Assembly: GCF_002265435.1 (NCBI RefSeq)
Contig: NZ_NOKQ01000196.1
Coordinates: 186,001-250,000 of the forward strand
Origin: Tetzosporium hominis
GTDB lineage: Bacteria; Bacillota; Bacilli; Bacillales_A; Planococcaceae
Length of the DNA stretch: 64,000 nucleotides
Direction of reading: 5' to 3'
The number at the start of each line of letters is the position of its first letter. Positions within the stretch are counted from its first letter, which is position 1. Positions 1 to 9,343 of this stretch are shown here, piece after piece. Below the pieces are notes generated by a model. It saw only the letters and a list, made by a program, of their open reading frames with translations, made no database searches and was not told the origin of the DNA. Position numbers and translations under genes: made by a program.

Positions 1-89
1 AAAAATTGAAATTTCTTGAAACTATATTCTTCCTAAATCGTTATGTACTAAGATAGACATAGAAAAAGATACCAAGGGGGACTATTTAC

Positions 90-2510
90 ATGAGAAAACC
101 ACTGGCCGGACTCGGTCTCATCTTCGTCTTATTGATGAGCCTCTTCCTCGGTCCATCCATTGCATTTGCTGATGCTCAAATCACAATCAAAGCAACTGCC
201 GGATACGACAACAAAATTAAATACGGTAAAGGTGTACCGATCACTTTGACCCTTGAAAACCAAGGAGACGATTTTACAGGTGACCTGGTCATTGATACAC
301 CAGAATCGTACGAAGTAGGCACAGCGCGGGCTCTACCGATCACTCTCGCAGCCGGCGAGACGAAAACGATTCATCTGAGCCTTAGTTCACTGGCTGAAGA
401 CTTTATGTACACCGGAACAAACACGCAATTATTTTTCTTATATGAAGACGGCTGGAAAGACGGTAAAGAAATCGCATTCAAAGGCGACAAGACACTACGT
501 CCAAGCTACTTTGCCGATGACAGCTTTTTTATGTTCACGTTGACAGAGTCTGCTGACCGCCTCGGTTCGCTTCGCAGTGTCAAACTCCAACAAGGCATGA
601 ACAATGAAATCATTGCTTTAAACCAACTGAAGAACAATCAACCGCTGCCTTCTACAAAAGAAGACTGGGAAATGGCGAACGTCCTACTCATCGATGAATA
701 TTCGATTGCAGATTGGCCTGAAGCTCAGCAACAAGCCCTTCTCGACTGGGTGAAAGATGGCGGGATTGTCATCGCTGGTGCTACGGATAAAGGAGTCGCG
801 GAATTCGGGGCACTGAGTGAATTCTTACCGCTCGAAGTATCAAACGAAACAACAACCGTTTCTGTTGATGCTGCAAAAAGCTTTGCCAAGACAGAAGATT
901 TAACAAAACCTATCACTATTCAAAAAGCCACTATTCAAGAAGGTTCTACAAGTGTCTGGAACGTCGAATCAACACCAGTTGTCGCTATGAAGCGCGTAAA
1001 CGAAGGAGCTATCATCCAGACGGCGTTCTCGCTCGGAGATCAGCCACTTGCTTCTGAAAAAGGTTACGACGAACTTCTATCTGTACTATTCAATCAATCC
1101 AAACTTGTCTCCATGCCAACGAATGTCTATTATGGCAACCCGGGATACGAAACACTTGGGTACGATACGGTCTATATGAATGAACTGTTCCCGTCGTTCC
1201 AAGTCTCTACTGGCGGCATCGCACTCATCATCTTTGTCTATTTCTTATTAGTGGGACCACTTCTTTACTTCCTATTAAAACGGAAAGACAAACGCGAACA
1301 TGCGTGGTGGATCATCCCAACTATTGCGATTGTCACATCGATTGCGATCTTCGCATATGGTGCACGGGACCGTCTATTGAAACCACAGGTGCAGCAACTG
1401 AGCTTTTACGAAGTCGCGGACGACGGGTCGATGAGCGGCTATTACGTTGAAACGCTATTATCAAACCGTAGCGGTGAGTTCACACTCGAAGCGGATCAAG
1501 GCACGACGATGTCGACTTGGAAAAACTCAAGCTTTAGCGGCATCTCAACGAATACACGTACTGAATCTATTTTAGAAAACGAAGCAGACAAACCAGCACT
1601 AACTTTGCGTAATGTCGGGTACTGGTCGACTTCGACTGTAGTTGGAGAATCCAAGATCCCTTCACTCGGAAAACTCAATATTAAAATTGAGAACAACTCC
1701 GACACGATCTCCGGGACAATCGAGAACACCTTCCCGTTCGCTCTAAAAAATGTGCAGATTTGGACAGGTGCACAAAAAATTGACCTTGGGGACATCGATG
1801 CAGGTGCGACGATGGACGTCAACGCGAAATTTAAAGGTGGCATTATGCTCCCTGCCAAAGGAAGTCAGAACTATGGCGGTGGGTACGGCTACGGTGGTCC
1901 TGTTCAGTCAGCAGCTCAGCTTCCGGAAGAACGTCATAAAGCCTTAGTAGCTGCCTACAGCAACATGATGTCTTTGAACGAAAAGAATACGCCACTTGTT
2001 GTGGCGACAGCGAATGAGCCTATCGTGCCGATTCAGATTCAAGATGAGCGTGCTGAAATGGACGCTATCAACTTGATTATTCAACCATTCGAATCCGAAA
2101 CTCTCGTACAGGGTACGTTTACACTTCCTTCTGCAATGCTAGATGTTTCGCTCTATTCAGATTCTGCTTACGCAAGTCTTGATGACCCGATGAACAACAT
2201 GTGGTACATCGAAAACGGTGAGTTTGATTTTGACGTGACGCTACCTGAAAAGATCGTTGAAGGCGACATCTCGTGGAAAGAACTGAAGATTCGCAATCAG
2301 AACCGTACAGTCCTGACTCTAGAGCTCTACAATCAAAAGACGAAAGAGTACACGGAATTGACGGAGACGTCAACAGTCGTCAAAGAAAACGTAGCGGATT
2401 ATATTGATGAAACGGGAATGATTAAGCTACGTCTAATTAAACAAAGCAACGCAATGAACGATATGATGAAACTTCCTACTATCGAATTGATTGGCGAGGT
2501 GGCACCATGA
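90..2510 (+). CDS. Large exported membrane protein, first gene of the ABC/MoxR/VWA operon
   Basis: The 806-aa product has a signal peptide (residues 1-28, hydrophobic core then AFADA). A long extracellular beta-rich region follows, and within it residues about 195-330 look like the glutamine-amidotransferase-like fold common in VWA/BatA operons. Two membrane helices lie at about 375-400 and 408-425, and a second large extracytoplasmic region runs to the end. No catalytic motif was recognised. The stop overlaps the next start (ATGA), so it is translationally coupled to the ABC ATPase. The start is the ATG after AAGGGGG. The role is inferred only from context: an extracellular partner of the ABC exporter and MoxR/VWA proteins downstream, probably in envelope assembly or stress. 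Gene function is unknown. Confidence 0.85.
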   Translation: MRKPLAGLGLIFVLLMSLFLGPSIAFADAQITIKATAGYDNKIKYGKGVPITLTLENQGDDFTGDLVIDTPESYEVGTARALPITLAAGETKTIHLSLSSLAEDFMYTGTNTQLFFLYEDGWKDGKEIAFKGDKTLRPSYFADDSFFMFTLTESADRLGSLRSVKLQQGMNNEIIALNQLKNNQPLPSTKEDWEMANVLLIDEYSIADWPEAQQQALLDWVKDGGIVIAGATDKGVAEFGALSEFLPLEVSNETTTVSVDAAKSFAKTEDLTKPITIQKATIQEGSTSVWNVESTPVVAMKRVNEGAIIQTAFSLGDQPLASEKGYDELLSVLFNQSKLVSMPTNVYYGNPGYETLGYDTVYMNELFPSFQVSTGGIALIIFVYFLLVGPLLYFLLKRKDKREHAWWIIPTIAIVTSIAIFAYGARDRLLKPQVQQLSFYEVADDGSMSGYYVETLLSNRSGEFTLEADQGTTMSTWKNSSFSGISTNTRTESILENEADKPALTLRNVGYWSTSTVVGESKIPSLGKLNIKIENNSDTISGTIENTFPFALKNVQIWTGAQKIDLGDIDAGATMDVNAKFKGGIMLPAKGSQNYGGGYGYGGPVQSAAQLPEERHKALVAAYSNMMSLNEKNTPLVVATANEPIVPIQIQDERAEMDAINLIIQPFESETLVQGTFTLPSAMLDVSLYSDSAYASLDDPMNNMWYIENGEFDFDVTLPEKIVEGDISWKELKIRNQNRTVLTLELYNQKTKEYTELTETSTVVKENVADYIDETGMIKLRLIKQSNAMNDMMKLPTIELIGEVAP

Positions 2511-3442
2511 TTGAAATCACAGGACTGACTAGAAAATACGGCAATTTCTATGCCTTGAATGACTTGAACCTCTCCATTAAAGAAGGCGTTGTGTTCGGGT
2601 TTGTTGGAGCCAACGGTGCGGGAAAATCGACGACGTTCTCGATTCTAGCAACACTTCTGCAGCCTACAAAAGGCGATGCGCTAATCAACGGCAAGAGCGT
2701 TCGCAACGAGCCACATGAAGTGCGCAAACAAATCGGCTACATGCCGGACTTTTTCGGTGTCTATGACCAACTGAAAGCTGACGAATACCTCGACTTTTAC
2801 GGCGCAAGCTACGGGATTCCGGCGAAAGAGCGCGAAAAGCTGATTCCGGAGCTTTTAGAACTCGTGAACTTGACGCATAAGCGCTATGAATACGTCGACT
2901 TATTGTCACGTGGGATGAAGCAGCGCTTGTGTCTAGCACGCGCATTGATTCACAACCCTTCTGTATTGATTCTCGATGAACCAGCTTCGGGTCTTGATCC
3001 TCGAGCTCGCGTCGAGATGCGAGACATTTTGAAGCAGTTGAAAAGTATGGGCAAGACGATTTTGATTTCCTCTCACATCCTTCCTGAACTTGCGGAGATG
3101 TGTGACGAGATTGGTGTCATTGACGGAGGGCAACTTGTCGCGCACGGAAGCGTTGCGGAAATTCATGAACAGCTCCAAAACGAACGACCAGTCTCTGTGC
3201 ATCTTCTTGGGGACGTGTCTGGCTTTGTCTCCTTTATCGAAGAGCAGCCATTCGTTTCGGGTGTAACTGTTGACGAGAGCCGTTCGCTTGTGAAGTTCTC
3301 GTACCGAGGCTCTGACGAAGAACAGATGGCACTTCTTAGAACAGCAATATTAAAAGACTTACCGATCATCACGTTCTCTCAAGCAGAGACGGACCTTGAA
3401 GATGTCTTCATGGAAATCACGAAAGGAGTGGAAATGAAATGA
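2507..3442 (+). CDS. ABC transporter ATP-binding protein
   Basis: This 311-aa ATPase of an exporter-type ABC system has Walker A GANGAGKST (about residue 35), the signature LSRGMKQR (about 130), Walker B VLILDEPASGLDP (about 150) and a switch His in ISSHILPE. The C-terminal extension of about 80 residues is typical of ABC-2 ATPases of the NosF/CcmA/YhaQ kind. The start overlaps the upstream stop by 4 bp, and the gene itself overlaps the permease gene by 4 bp, which indicates a tight operon. It would power the permease encoded next. The substrate is unknown. Confidence 0.93.
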   Translation: MIEITGLTRKYGNFYALNDLNLSIKEGVVFGFVGANGAGKSTTFSILATLLQPTKGDALINGKSVRNEPHEVRKQIGYMPDFFGVYDQLKADEYLDFYGASYGIPAKEREKLIPELLELVNLTHKRYEYVDLLSRGMKQRLCLARALIHNPSVLILDEPASGLDPRARVEMRDILKQLKSMGKTILISSHILPELAEMCDEIGVIDGGQLVAHGSVAEIHEQLQNERPVSVHLLGDVSGFVSFIEEQPFVSGVTVDESRSLVKFSYRGSDEEQMALLRTAILKDLPIITFSQAETDLEDVFMEITKGVEMK

Positions 3443-4278
3443 GGGAACTACTTTACAATCCCGTCCTCATCAAAGAGCTGAAGCTCCGTTTTCGCAGCGT
3501 CAAAAGCTCGCTCGGCCTGACGTTTTATCTACTCGCCATGAGTATCTTCGTGTTCGGGATGATTTTCTTAGCCACAAATATGACCGGTTCTGGATTCTTC
3601 CGCCCGGACGAGAGTTACTTTATGTTCATCGTGCTGACATACATTCAGCTCGCTCTGATTTTATTTATCACACCAGGACTTACTGCAGGCACGATCAGTA
3701 CGGAGCGAGAGAAACAGACGCTGACGATTTTACTTACGACCTCACAACGTTCGTGGCAAATCATCATCGGTAAACTTGCAGCATCTATCGCATTCTTACT
3801 ACTGATGCTGGTGTCTGGACTTCCGATCTATAGCTTGGTGTTCTTGTTTGGTGGCGTCTCGCCAGGACAGCTCGCAGTGATTTTCTTGTTCTTCTTGTTA
3901 ACAGTACTCGCAATCGGAAGTCTTGGAATCATGTATTCCACTGTGACGAAAAAGACGATTGTGTCGATGATTGCGACATACGGTTCGATGCTTTTCTTGA
4001 CTGGTGTCACAGCGTTCTTCTTCGTTCTAGCTATTCAGTCTGGATTTACAAGTGCTGTACAGTCACCATCCCTGTTCGCTCATTTCTGGGCGAGCATTAA
4101 CCCGCCGATGATGATTTTCTCATTCGTCAGCCCTGAAGGCAGTCAATTCTTGACGCAGATCACACAAGTGAACTTCCCTGGCTGGATCATTTACGTCGGG
4201 TTCTATTTACTGATCATCTTTGTATCACTATTCATTGCTATCAAAAAATTGCGTGTCAACATGGGGAAAATGCGCTAA
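3439..4278 (+). CDS. ABC-2 type permease
   Basis: The 279-aa integral membrane protein has about six hydrophobic segments (near residues 25-47, 60-85, 115-138, 145-170, 180-205 and 250-270). Between the second and third lies GTISTEREKQTLTILL, the typical ABC-2 loop. The start overlaps the ATPase stop, and it is the membrane partner of that ATPase. The substrate cannot be predicted, but the unknown extracellular protein encoded upstream and the VWA proteins downstream suggest a shared envelope function. Confidence 0.9.
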   Translation: MRELLYNPVLIKELKLRFRSVKSSLGLTFYLLAMSIFVFGMIFLATNMTGSGFFRPDESYFMFIVLTYIQLALILFITPGLTAGTISTEREKQTLTILLTTSQRSWQIIIGKLAASIAFLLLMLVSGLPIYSLVFLFGGVSPGQLAVIFLFFLLTVLAIGSLGIMYSTVTKKTIVSMIATYGSMLFLTGVTAFFFVLAIQSGFTSAVQSPSLFAHFWASINPPMMIFSFVSPEGSQFLTQITQVNFPGWIIYVGFYLLIIFVSLFIAIKKLRVNMGKMR

Positions 4279-4293
4279 AGGAGAGGTCGACTC

Positions 4294-5709
4294 ATGACAA
4301 ATCCAAAATGGGAACCGTTCATCCGAAAAGCACACGGGCGTCTTGTCCGTGTGTTTGCGCTCGAACAGGTTCAATCGGCTCTTATCGCTGCAGCCATTAC
4401 GTGGTGTACGGTTCTTCTGTTGTCGCGCTTCTTCGTACTTGTCTATTTTGAATGGATTGCTATTCTAGCAGCACTACTTGTCGGTGGCGGGTATTTCGCT
4501 TACTTGATGCGCGGTCGCCCTTCTAAACTCGAGTCGCTTCGCGCGTTTGATGCGAGTTTTTCAGACAACGAGTTTATCACGGTCGCACAGACGACAGAAG
4601 ACGGTCCGCTAGTTGAACATATTGAAGCGCACGTGAACAAGCAGCTACCGACTGCTACAGAGCGCTTTAGACAAGCGGTCCGTTACACTGTGAAACCACG
4701 TCACTTGCTACTGGCCTTCTTTTTCCTTGCAGTAGGGTTTGTCAGTCTGCTACTTCCTTCTGACGATCAGCTTGCTGCGAAAGACTTAGAAGTCGAGAAA
4801 ACGGTTGTCGAGAAGCTCGAGAAAGAAGCCGAAAAACTCGATAAAAAAGTGACGACTCCTGAGATCAAGAAAAAAGTCGCGGAGCTCGAGAAAGACCTGA
4901 AAAAAGCGGAGACCGCCAAAGCCGCTTGGGAGAAAGTCACGAAAACGAAAAAAGAGCTGGAGCTGAAGAAAGCGCAGCTTGTGAAAAAACAGCAAGACGC
5001 AGCTGACGGAAAATCCAGTGACAGTCTGACTGCAGAAGAACAAAAACAATTAGAAGAACTGACGGCTTCTATCGATGCACTCGCTAAAGAGATGAATTCC
5101 GCTCAAAGTGCGATGGCTAAGATCGGTCAGCCCCTCTCTACCCCTAGTCAACTCGCTACGACGAGCCAGTCAGGTGAGCAACAGCAAGGACAGAACCAGA
5201 CACCAACTGAATCTGGTGAAGGTCAACCTGGCGAGGGTCAAGGGCAAGGTGAAGGCGAGGGCGAAGGTCAGGGTGAAGGAGAAGGTCAAGGGCAGGGGCA
5301 AGGTTCTGGACAAGGACAAGGACAGGGTCAGGGTCAAGGGTCTGGTTCTGGTTCTGGTTCTGGCTCTGGATCCGGTTCAGGGCAAGGTTCTGGTTCTGGA
5401 CAAGGCCAAGGCTCTGGTCAAGGGCAGGGTGCCGGCACTGGACAAGGCGACCGCTCTCTTGTCGCTGTTCCCAAACGTATTGGCCAACCGGGCGAGACAA
5501 CGACAGACGGTGGAAAACTAGGGGCCGGACAAGCAGTCGGCGAACAACAAGGTCCGTCCCCTGTCACGAAAGGTTCGATCCGTCCGTATCAAGAAGTTGT
5601 AGGCGATTACGCACCTTACTACCGCCAATCAACAGAACGCCTGCAGCTCCCTGCGGACCTGCAAAACTATGTGCAATCGTACTTTACGTCAATTCAAACA
5701 AGTGATTAA
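4294..5709 (+). CDS. Membrane protein with coiled coil and Gly/Gln/Ser low-complexity stretch
   Basis: The 471-aa protein has two membrane helices near residues 25-70 and a third near 133-152. A strongly charged Lys/Glu coiled coil covers about 160-265. A long repetitive stretch of GQG, GEG and GSG units (about 290-390) is followed by a short ordered tail. The layout resembles DUF4175-like proteins of MoxR/VWA operons, but I do not assign a family. SD AAAGGAG precedes the ATG. The low-complexity region is encoded by near-identical GGTCAAGG and GGTTCTGG codon pairs and is likely to vary in length between strains. The operon position, between the ABC permease and MoxR, suggests a scaffold or client role. 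Confidence 0.85.
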   Translation: MTNPKWEPFIRKAHGRLVRVFALEQVQSALIAAAITWCTVLLLSRFFVLVYFEWIAILAALLVGGGYFAYLMRGRPSKLESLRAFDASFSDNEFITVAQTTEDGPLVEHIEAHVNKQLPTATERFRQAVRYTVKPRHLLLAFFFLAVGFVSLLLPSDDQLAAKDLEVEKTVVEKLEKEAEKLDKKVTTPEIKKKVAELEKDLKKAETAKAAWEKVTKTKKELELKKAQLVKKQQDAADGKSSDSLTAEEQKQLEELTASIDALAKEMNSAQSAMAKIGQPLSTPSQLATTSQSGEQQQGQNQTPTESGEGQPGEGQGQGEGEGEGQGEGEGQGQGQGSGQGQGQGQGQGSGSGSGSGSGSGSGQGSGSGQGQGSGQGQGAGTGQGDRSLVAVPKRIGQPGETTTDGGKLGAGQAVGEQQGPSPVTKGSIRPYQEVVGDYAPYYRQSTERLQLPADLQNYVQSYFTSIQTSD

Positions 5710-5719
5710 TGGAGGAACT

Positions 5720-6703
5720 ATGACATACACACCAGAACAATTCGAAGATATGAGCAACAAGTTTGCACAAGCAAAAGACGAGATCAGCAAGTTCATCGTC
5801 GGGCAGTCTGAAGCCATCGATTATACGGTTTTAGCAATGGTCGCAGGTGGTCACACATTACTTGAAGGTCTACCGGGTCTCGGGAAAACGATGCTGATCC
5901 GTACAATTGGTCAAGTCTGTGACCTGTCGTTCTCCCGTATCCAGTTCACACCGGACTTGATGCCTGCTGATATCACCGGAACAAGCATGATTGAACGCAG
6001 CGACGACGGAAAGACCGATTTCGTCTTCAAAAAAGGGCCTCTTTTCCATCAACTGGTCCTCGCCGATGAGATCAACCGGGCGACTCCTAAAACTCAAAGT
6101 GCGCTTCTTGAAGCTATGGGTGAGCACACGGTGACAGTGCTTGGTGAGACACGTCCTATGGAAGATCCGTTCTTCGTCCTTGCGACGCAGAACCCGATTG
6201 AAATGGAAGGAACATACCCTCTTCCTGAAGCTCAAGTTGACCGATTCTTATGTAAAGTCGTATTGCCGTACCCTTCAAAACAAGAGTTAAAAGAGATCAT
6301 GATGCGCACAACAGGTGCTGAGAAGACAGAACTGCAACAAGTCCTGACGACCTTTGAAATCCGCGCAGCGCAGCAGATGGTGAAACATGTGCTACTTGCA
6401 GACGACTTGATGGATTACGCCATCGATGTCATCACAGCGACTCACCCAGAGACGTCTTCGGTCGAATCAATCAAACGCTACGTGCAGTTCGGAAGCGGAC
6501 CACGTGGCTTGCAGAGCCTGATCCGAATTGCGAAAGCCCGTGCCTTTTTAGCTGGACGCGTCCATGTCTCGATTGCGGATATCAAACAGTCTGTAAAACC
6601 TGTTCTGCGTCACCGCATCCGCTTAAACTACGAAGCAGAGGCAACTGGGCTGACACCAGACCTCGTACTCGATCAAATGCTCGATGAACTCGCGAAGTCG
6701 TAA
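5720..6703 (+). CDS. MoxR-family AAA+ ATPase
   Basis: This 327-aa AAA_3 ATPase has Walker A GLPGLGKT (about residue 47), Walker B LVLADEINRA (about 110), sensor 1 ATQNPIE and the arginine-rich lid domain near the C-terminus. MoxR proteins act as chaperones that mature VWA-domain partners, and such partners are encoded immediately downstream. I set the start at the ATG preceded by GGAGG; an upstream in-frame ATG at 5669 lies inside the previous gene and adds 17 residues that do not look conserved. Confidence 0.95.
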   Translation: MTYTPEQFEDMSNKFAQAKDEISKFIVGQSEAIDYTVLAMVAGGHTLLEGLPGLGKTMLIRTIGQVCDLSFSRIQFTPDLMPADITGTSMIERSDDGKTDFVFKKGPLFHQLVLADEINRATPKTQSALLEAMGEHTVTVLGETRPMEDPFFVLATQNPIEMEGTYPLPEAQVDRFLCKVVLPYPSKQELKEIMMRTTGAEKTELQQVLTTFEIRAAQQMVKHVLLADDLMDYAIDVITATHPETSSVESIKRYVQFGSGPRGLQSLIRIAKARAFLAGRVHVSIADIKQSVKPVLRHRIRLNYEAEATGLTPDLVLDQMLDELAKS

Positions 6704-6715
6704 GGAGGAAAGCTG

Positions 6716-7585
6716 ATGTCCCCACTGTTGACTAGCTCGAGCATGAACAAGCTCGCAAATTACCGACTCGTAAACGGCAAACGCCACGTCAGCGGCCGTC
6801 GCGGGACCCATGCTTCCAAACGCTACGGTTCCTCCCTCGACTTCTCGGACTTCCGAGTCTATGAAGCCGGAGACGATGTCCGCCAGATTGACTGGAACGT
6901 TTATGCACGCACGGATAAATTATTTATCAAACGGTTTTTAGATGAAGAAGAGATGCGTGTTCATATCGTTCTGGATACGACTCCTTCAATGGGTGAAGAA
7001 GACAAATGGCTCCATGCTCGCCAAGTCGCGGCACTGTTCGGCTACCTCGTACTTTCCCATGACGACGCATTGTCGTTTTCAGCAAAACAAGATGAGCGTC
7101 TCCAGTCATTTCGCAAAAAAGGCTCGATGTACCGCCATCTGTTCCAGCAGAAAGTTGAGGAGCTCACACCGGTTACAAGAAACGAACCGTTTCTAGAGGA
7201 CCTGGTGCAACAGCTCCCGAAAGATGCCGGAAGTGTATTCATCATCACAGATGGCCTCGAGCCGATAGAACAGTTTGAAAAGACGTGCCAACAATTGACA
7301 CGCCGACCGAAAGACATTCGCTTTGTCGTGGTGTCGTCTCAAGAAGAGCAAGACCCGGAGTATTACGGCGACTATCTACTCGTCGACAAAGAGTCCACGT
7401 CGAGCCTTAATGTGACCGTGACACCCGATATGATCAAGCGCTACGAAACCAAACGAAAGAGCCATTTTGAACAAATGGAACAGCTTGCAAATCGCTACGG
7501 GCACCATATCCTGTTCTTGCCGAGCCAGCCTGATTTTCTGACGGCAGCGCTACAGCAATTTGTTCGTTTTCAGTGGATACGATGA
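6716..7585 (+). CDS. DUF58 domain protein (MoxR partner)
   Basis: The 289-aa soluble protein contains the DUF58 hallmark YEAGDDVRQIDWNVYART (about residues 43-60) followed by a VWA-like fold beginning IVLDTTPSMG (about 82). DUF58 proteins are almost always encoded next to MoxR and BatA-like VWA proteins, as here. SD AAGGAGG precedes the ATG, 12 nt after the moxR stop. Its biochemical role is not established for the family; an adaptor between the ATPase and the membrane VWA proteins is the usual inference. Confidence 0.93.
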   Translation: MSPLLTSSSMNKLANYRLVNGKRHVSGRRGTHASKRYGSSLDFSDFRVYEAGDDVRQIDWNVYARTDKLFIKRFLDEEEMRVHIVLDTTPSMGEEDKWLHARQVAALFGYLVLSHDDALSFSAKQDERLQSFRKKGSMYRHLFQQKVEELTPVTRNEPFLEDLVQQLPKDAGSVFIITDGLEPIEQFEKTCQQLTRRPKDIRFVVVSSQEEQDPEYYGDYLLVDKESTSSLNVTVTPDMIKRYETKRKSHFEQMEQLANRYGHHILFLPSQPDFLTAALQQFVRFQWIR

Positions 7586-7594
7586 GGTGACATC

Positions 7595-9343
7595 ATGAAC
7601 TTTTTACAATTTGCTAACATTTGGACGCTCATCTTCCCTGTAGCCGTGCTGCTCTACTATTTCTTCCGCAAGCGCTACACACCGAAGACGATTTCTTCAA
7701 CCTTGTTCTGGGAGTCGTTCATGAACGAGACGAAGGCGTCACCGTATTTTGAAAAGCTACAAAAGAACTTGCTGTTACTGCTTCAGCTTTTAGCCCTACT
7801 TCTTTTTGTATTCCTATTGATGAAGCCGTATTTCCCGTCAAGTTCTTCTTCAAACGAAGACATCTGGCTCGTCATCGACACGTCTGCTTCTATGGAGACG
7901 AAGAGTGGTGACACGACATGGTTTGAAGAGCAGAAAGCGCGCATGCAAGTCATCGTGAACTCGAATGAAGGTGCAACATTTACGATTGTGACGACCGGAG
8001 AGACCCCGGCATTTGTCGTACAAAACGAGACGAACCGCCAGCAACTCACTTCCGCCATCGATTCGCTTGATGTGACCTATGAAGCAGAACAGCTGAAGAA
8101 GACGTTTGATTTTGTGAAAGCGGGACTTCCTAAAGAAGGTGCATCTGTCTATGTGTTGACTGACGCTGCATCTAAAGATCTTGTCACGTTCGATCAAGAA
8201 AATGTGTCGTGGCGTGTTGAGAACCGGAAAGAGACACCACAAAATATCGCTATCAAGCAGTTCGGCGTCTCCCCTTCTGAAGACGGGACAAACGCCATCG
8301 TCGAGATTCAAAACGATACAGACGAAGTGGCCACTGGTTCCATCGACTTTGTCACACTGAAAGATGATGTCTTGGCTACGATTGACTACGAAGTCGCAGC
8401 GAATGAGCGAGGGATCGTGTCGACCGTGCTTCCTTCAGACGATTCGTTTTTTAAAGCGAAACTCAAGGAAAAGGACGATTACGAGACCGACAATGAGATG
8501 ACCGCCATCTTGTACCGACCGGTCATGCAAGTTGCCGTAGATGACGCGGTACACCCAACGATTCAGAAGGCGTTACTCGCTATTGGCGCAGACGTCGTGA
8601 CCGTTCCGACAGAAGATTTGACCCTTCGTCCCGTAGGAGAACTCTTGGTGACAAGTGATGAGAGTTTGCTAGAAGACGCTGACCATCCCGTATTGTTAAT
8701 TGGTCGCGAAGATAAAGAGCTCCAAGACGTCACGGGTTCGATTGCACAAAAAGCGAACTTCTCAAATTATGTGGATCTGTCGGATGTCTATGTGCAATCT
8801 GTCTACCCTTCCATTGAAGGAGCCACGACAATTGCAGCAATCGATGATAAGCCGTTCATCCAGCAGCTCGCAAATGGCAATATGGTGGTGCTTGCAGATA
8901 TCGATCAGACAGACTGGCCGCTCCACCCGTCGTACCCCCTCTTCTTGTGGGCTGCGATGGAGCAATTCTCAGAAGATGCCGAGACAATCGGCAGCTACTT
9001 CCCGAATGACCGTGTCACACTGGCGAGCCGCTACAACGAATGGAGCATCTACAGTGCCGACGAATCGTTTATCGGAGACATCACGCCAGACGGTTCGATG
9101 ACGGTTCCTACGCGTCCTGGGTTCTACCAAGTGACCGATGGCGAGACGAGCAAAGTCTTTGCCGTCTCCCTTGAACAACATGAAAAACAACTACCAACTG
9201 AAAAAAGCTTTGAAATCGGCTCGTATCAAGCTGGCGGAGAAAAAGAAGTTCAACAATCCATGCTTCCAATTGGACTGTTGATCATCTTCGTCCTGTTACT
9301 ACTGGAATGGGAGGTGCAACGACGTCGTGGATTTACAACTTGA
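7595..9343 (+). CDS. BatA-like VWA membrane protein
   Basis: The 582-aa protein starts with a BatA N-terminal region (membrane helices near 7-25 and 57-76). A VWA domain follows with MIDAS motif DTSAS (about residue 92), then a beta-rich extracellular region, a glutamine-amidotransferase-like segment, and a final membrane helix at about 550-570 ending in basic residues. VWA domains bind metal and mediate protein-protein contacts. It belongs to the MoxR/DUF58 operon, and its last 17 bp overlap the next gene. Confidence 0.9.
   Translation: MNFLQFANIWTLIFPVAVLLYYFFRKRYTPKTISSTLFWESFMNETKASPYFEKLQKNLLLLLQLLALLLFVFLLMKPYFPSSSSSNEDIWLVIDTSASMETKSGDTTWFEEQKARMQVIVNSNEGATFTIVTTGETPAFVVQNETNRQQLTSAIDSLDVTYEAEQLKKTFDFVKAGLPKEGASVYVLTDAASKDLVTFDQENVSWRVENRKETPQNIAIKQFGVSPSEDGTNAIVEIQNDTDEVATGSIDFVTLKDDVLATIDYEVAANERGIVSTVLPSDDSFFKAKLKEKDDYETDNEMTAILYRPVMQVAVDDAVHPTIQKALLAIGADVVTVPTEDLTLRPVGELLVTSDESLLEDADHPVLLIGREDKELQDVTGSIAQKANFSNYVDLSDVYVQSVYPSIEGATTIAAIDDKPFIQQLANGNMVVLADIDQTDWPLHPSYPLFLWAAMEQFSEDAETIGSYFPNDRVTLASRYNEWSIYSADESFIGDITPDGSMTVPTRPGFYQVTDGETSKVFAVSLEQHEKQLPTEKSFEIGSYQAGGEKEVQQSMLPIGLLIIFVLLLLEWEVQRRRGFTT

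Noticed and set aside
5108-5521. Overlapping frames within the Gly/Gln/Ser-rich gene
   Set aside because: They are shadows of the low-complexity repeat, which keeps all frames open; there is no separate ribosome site.
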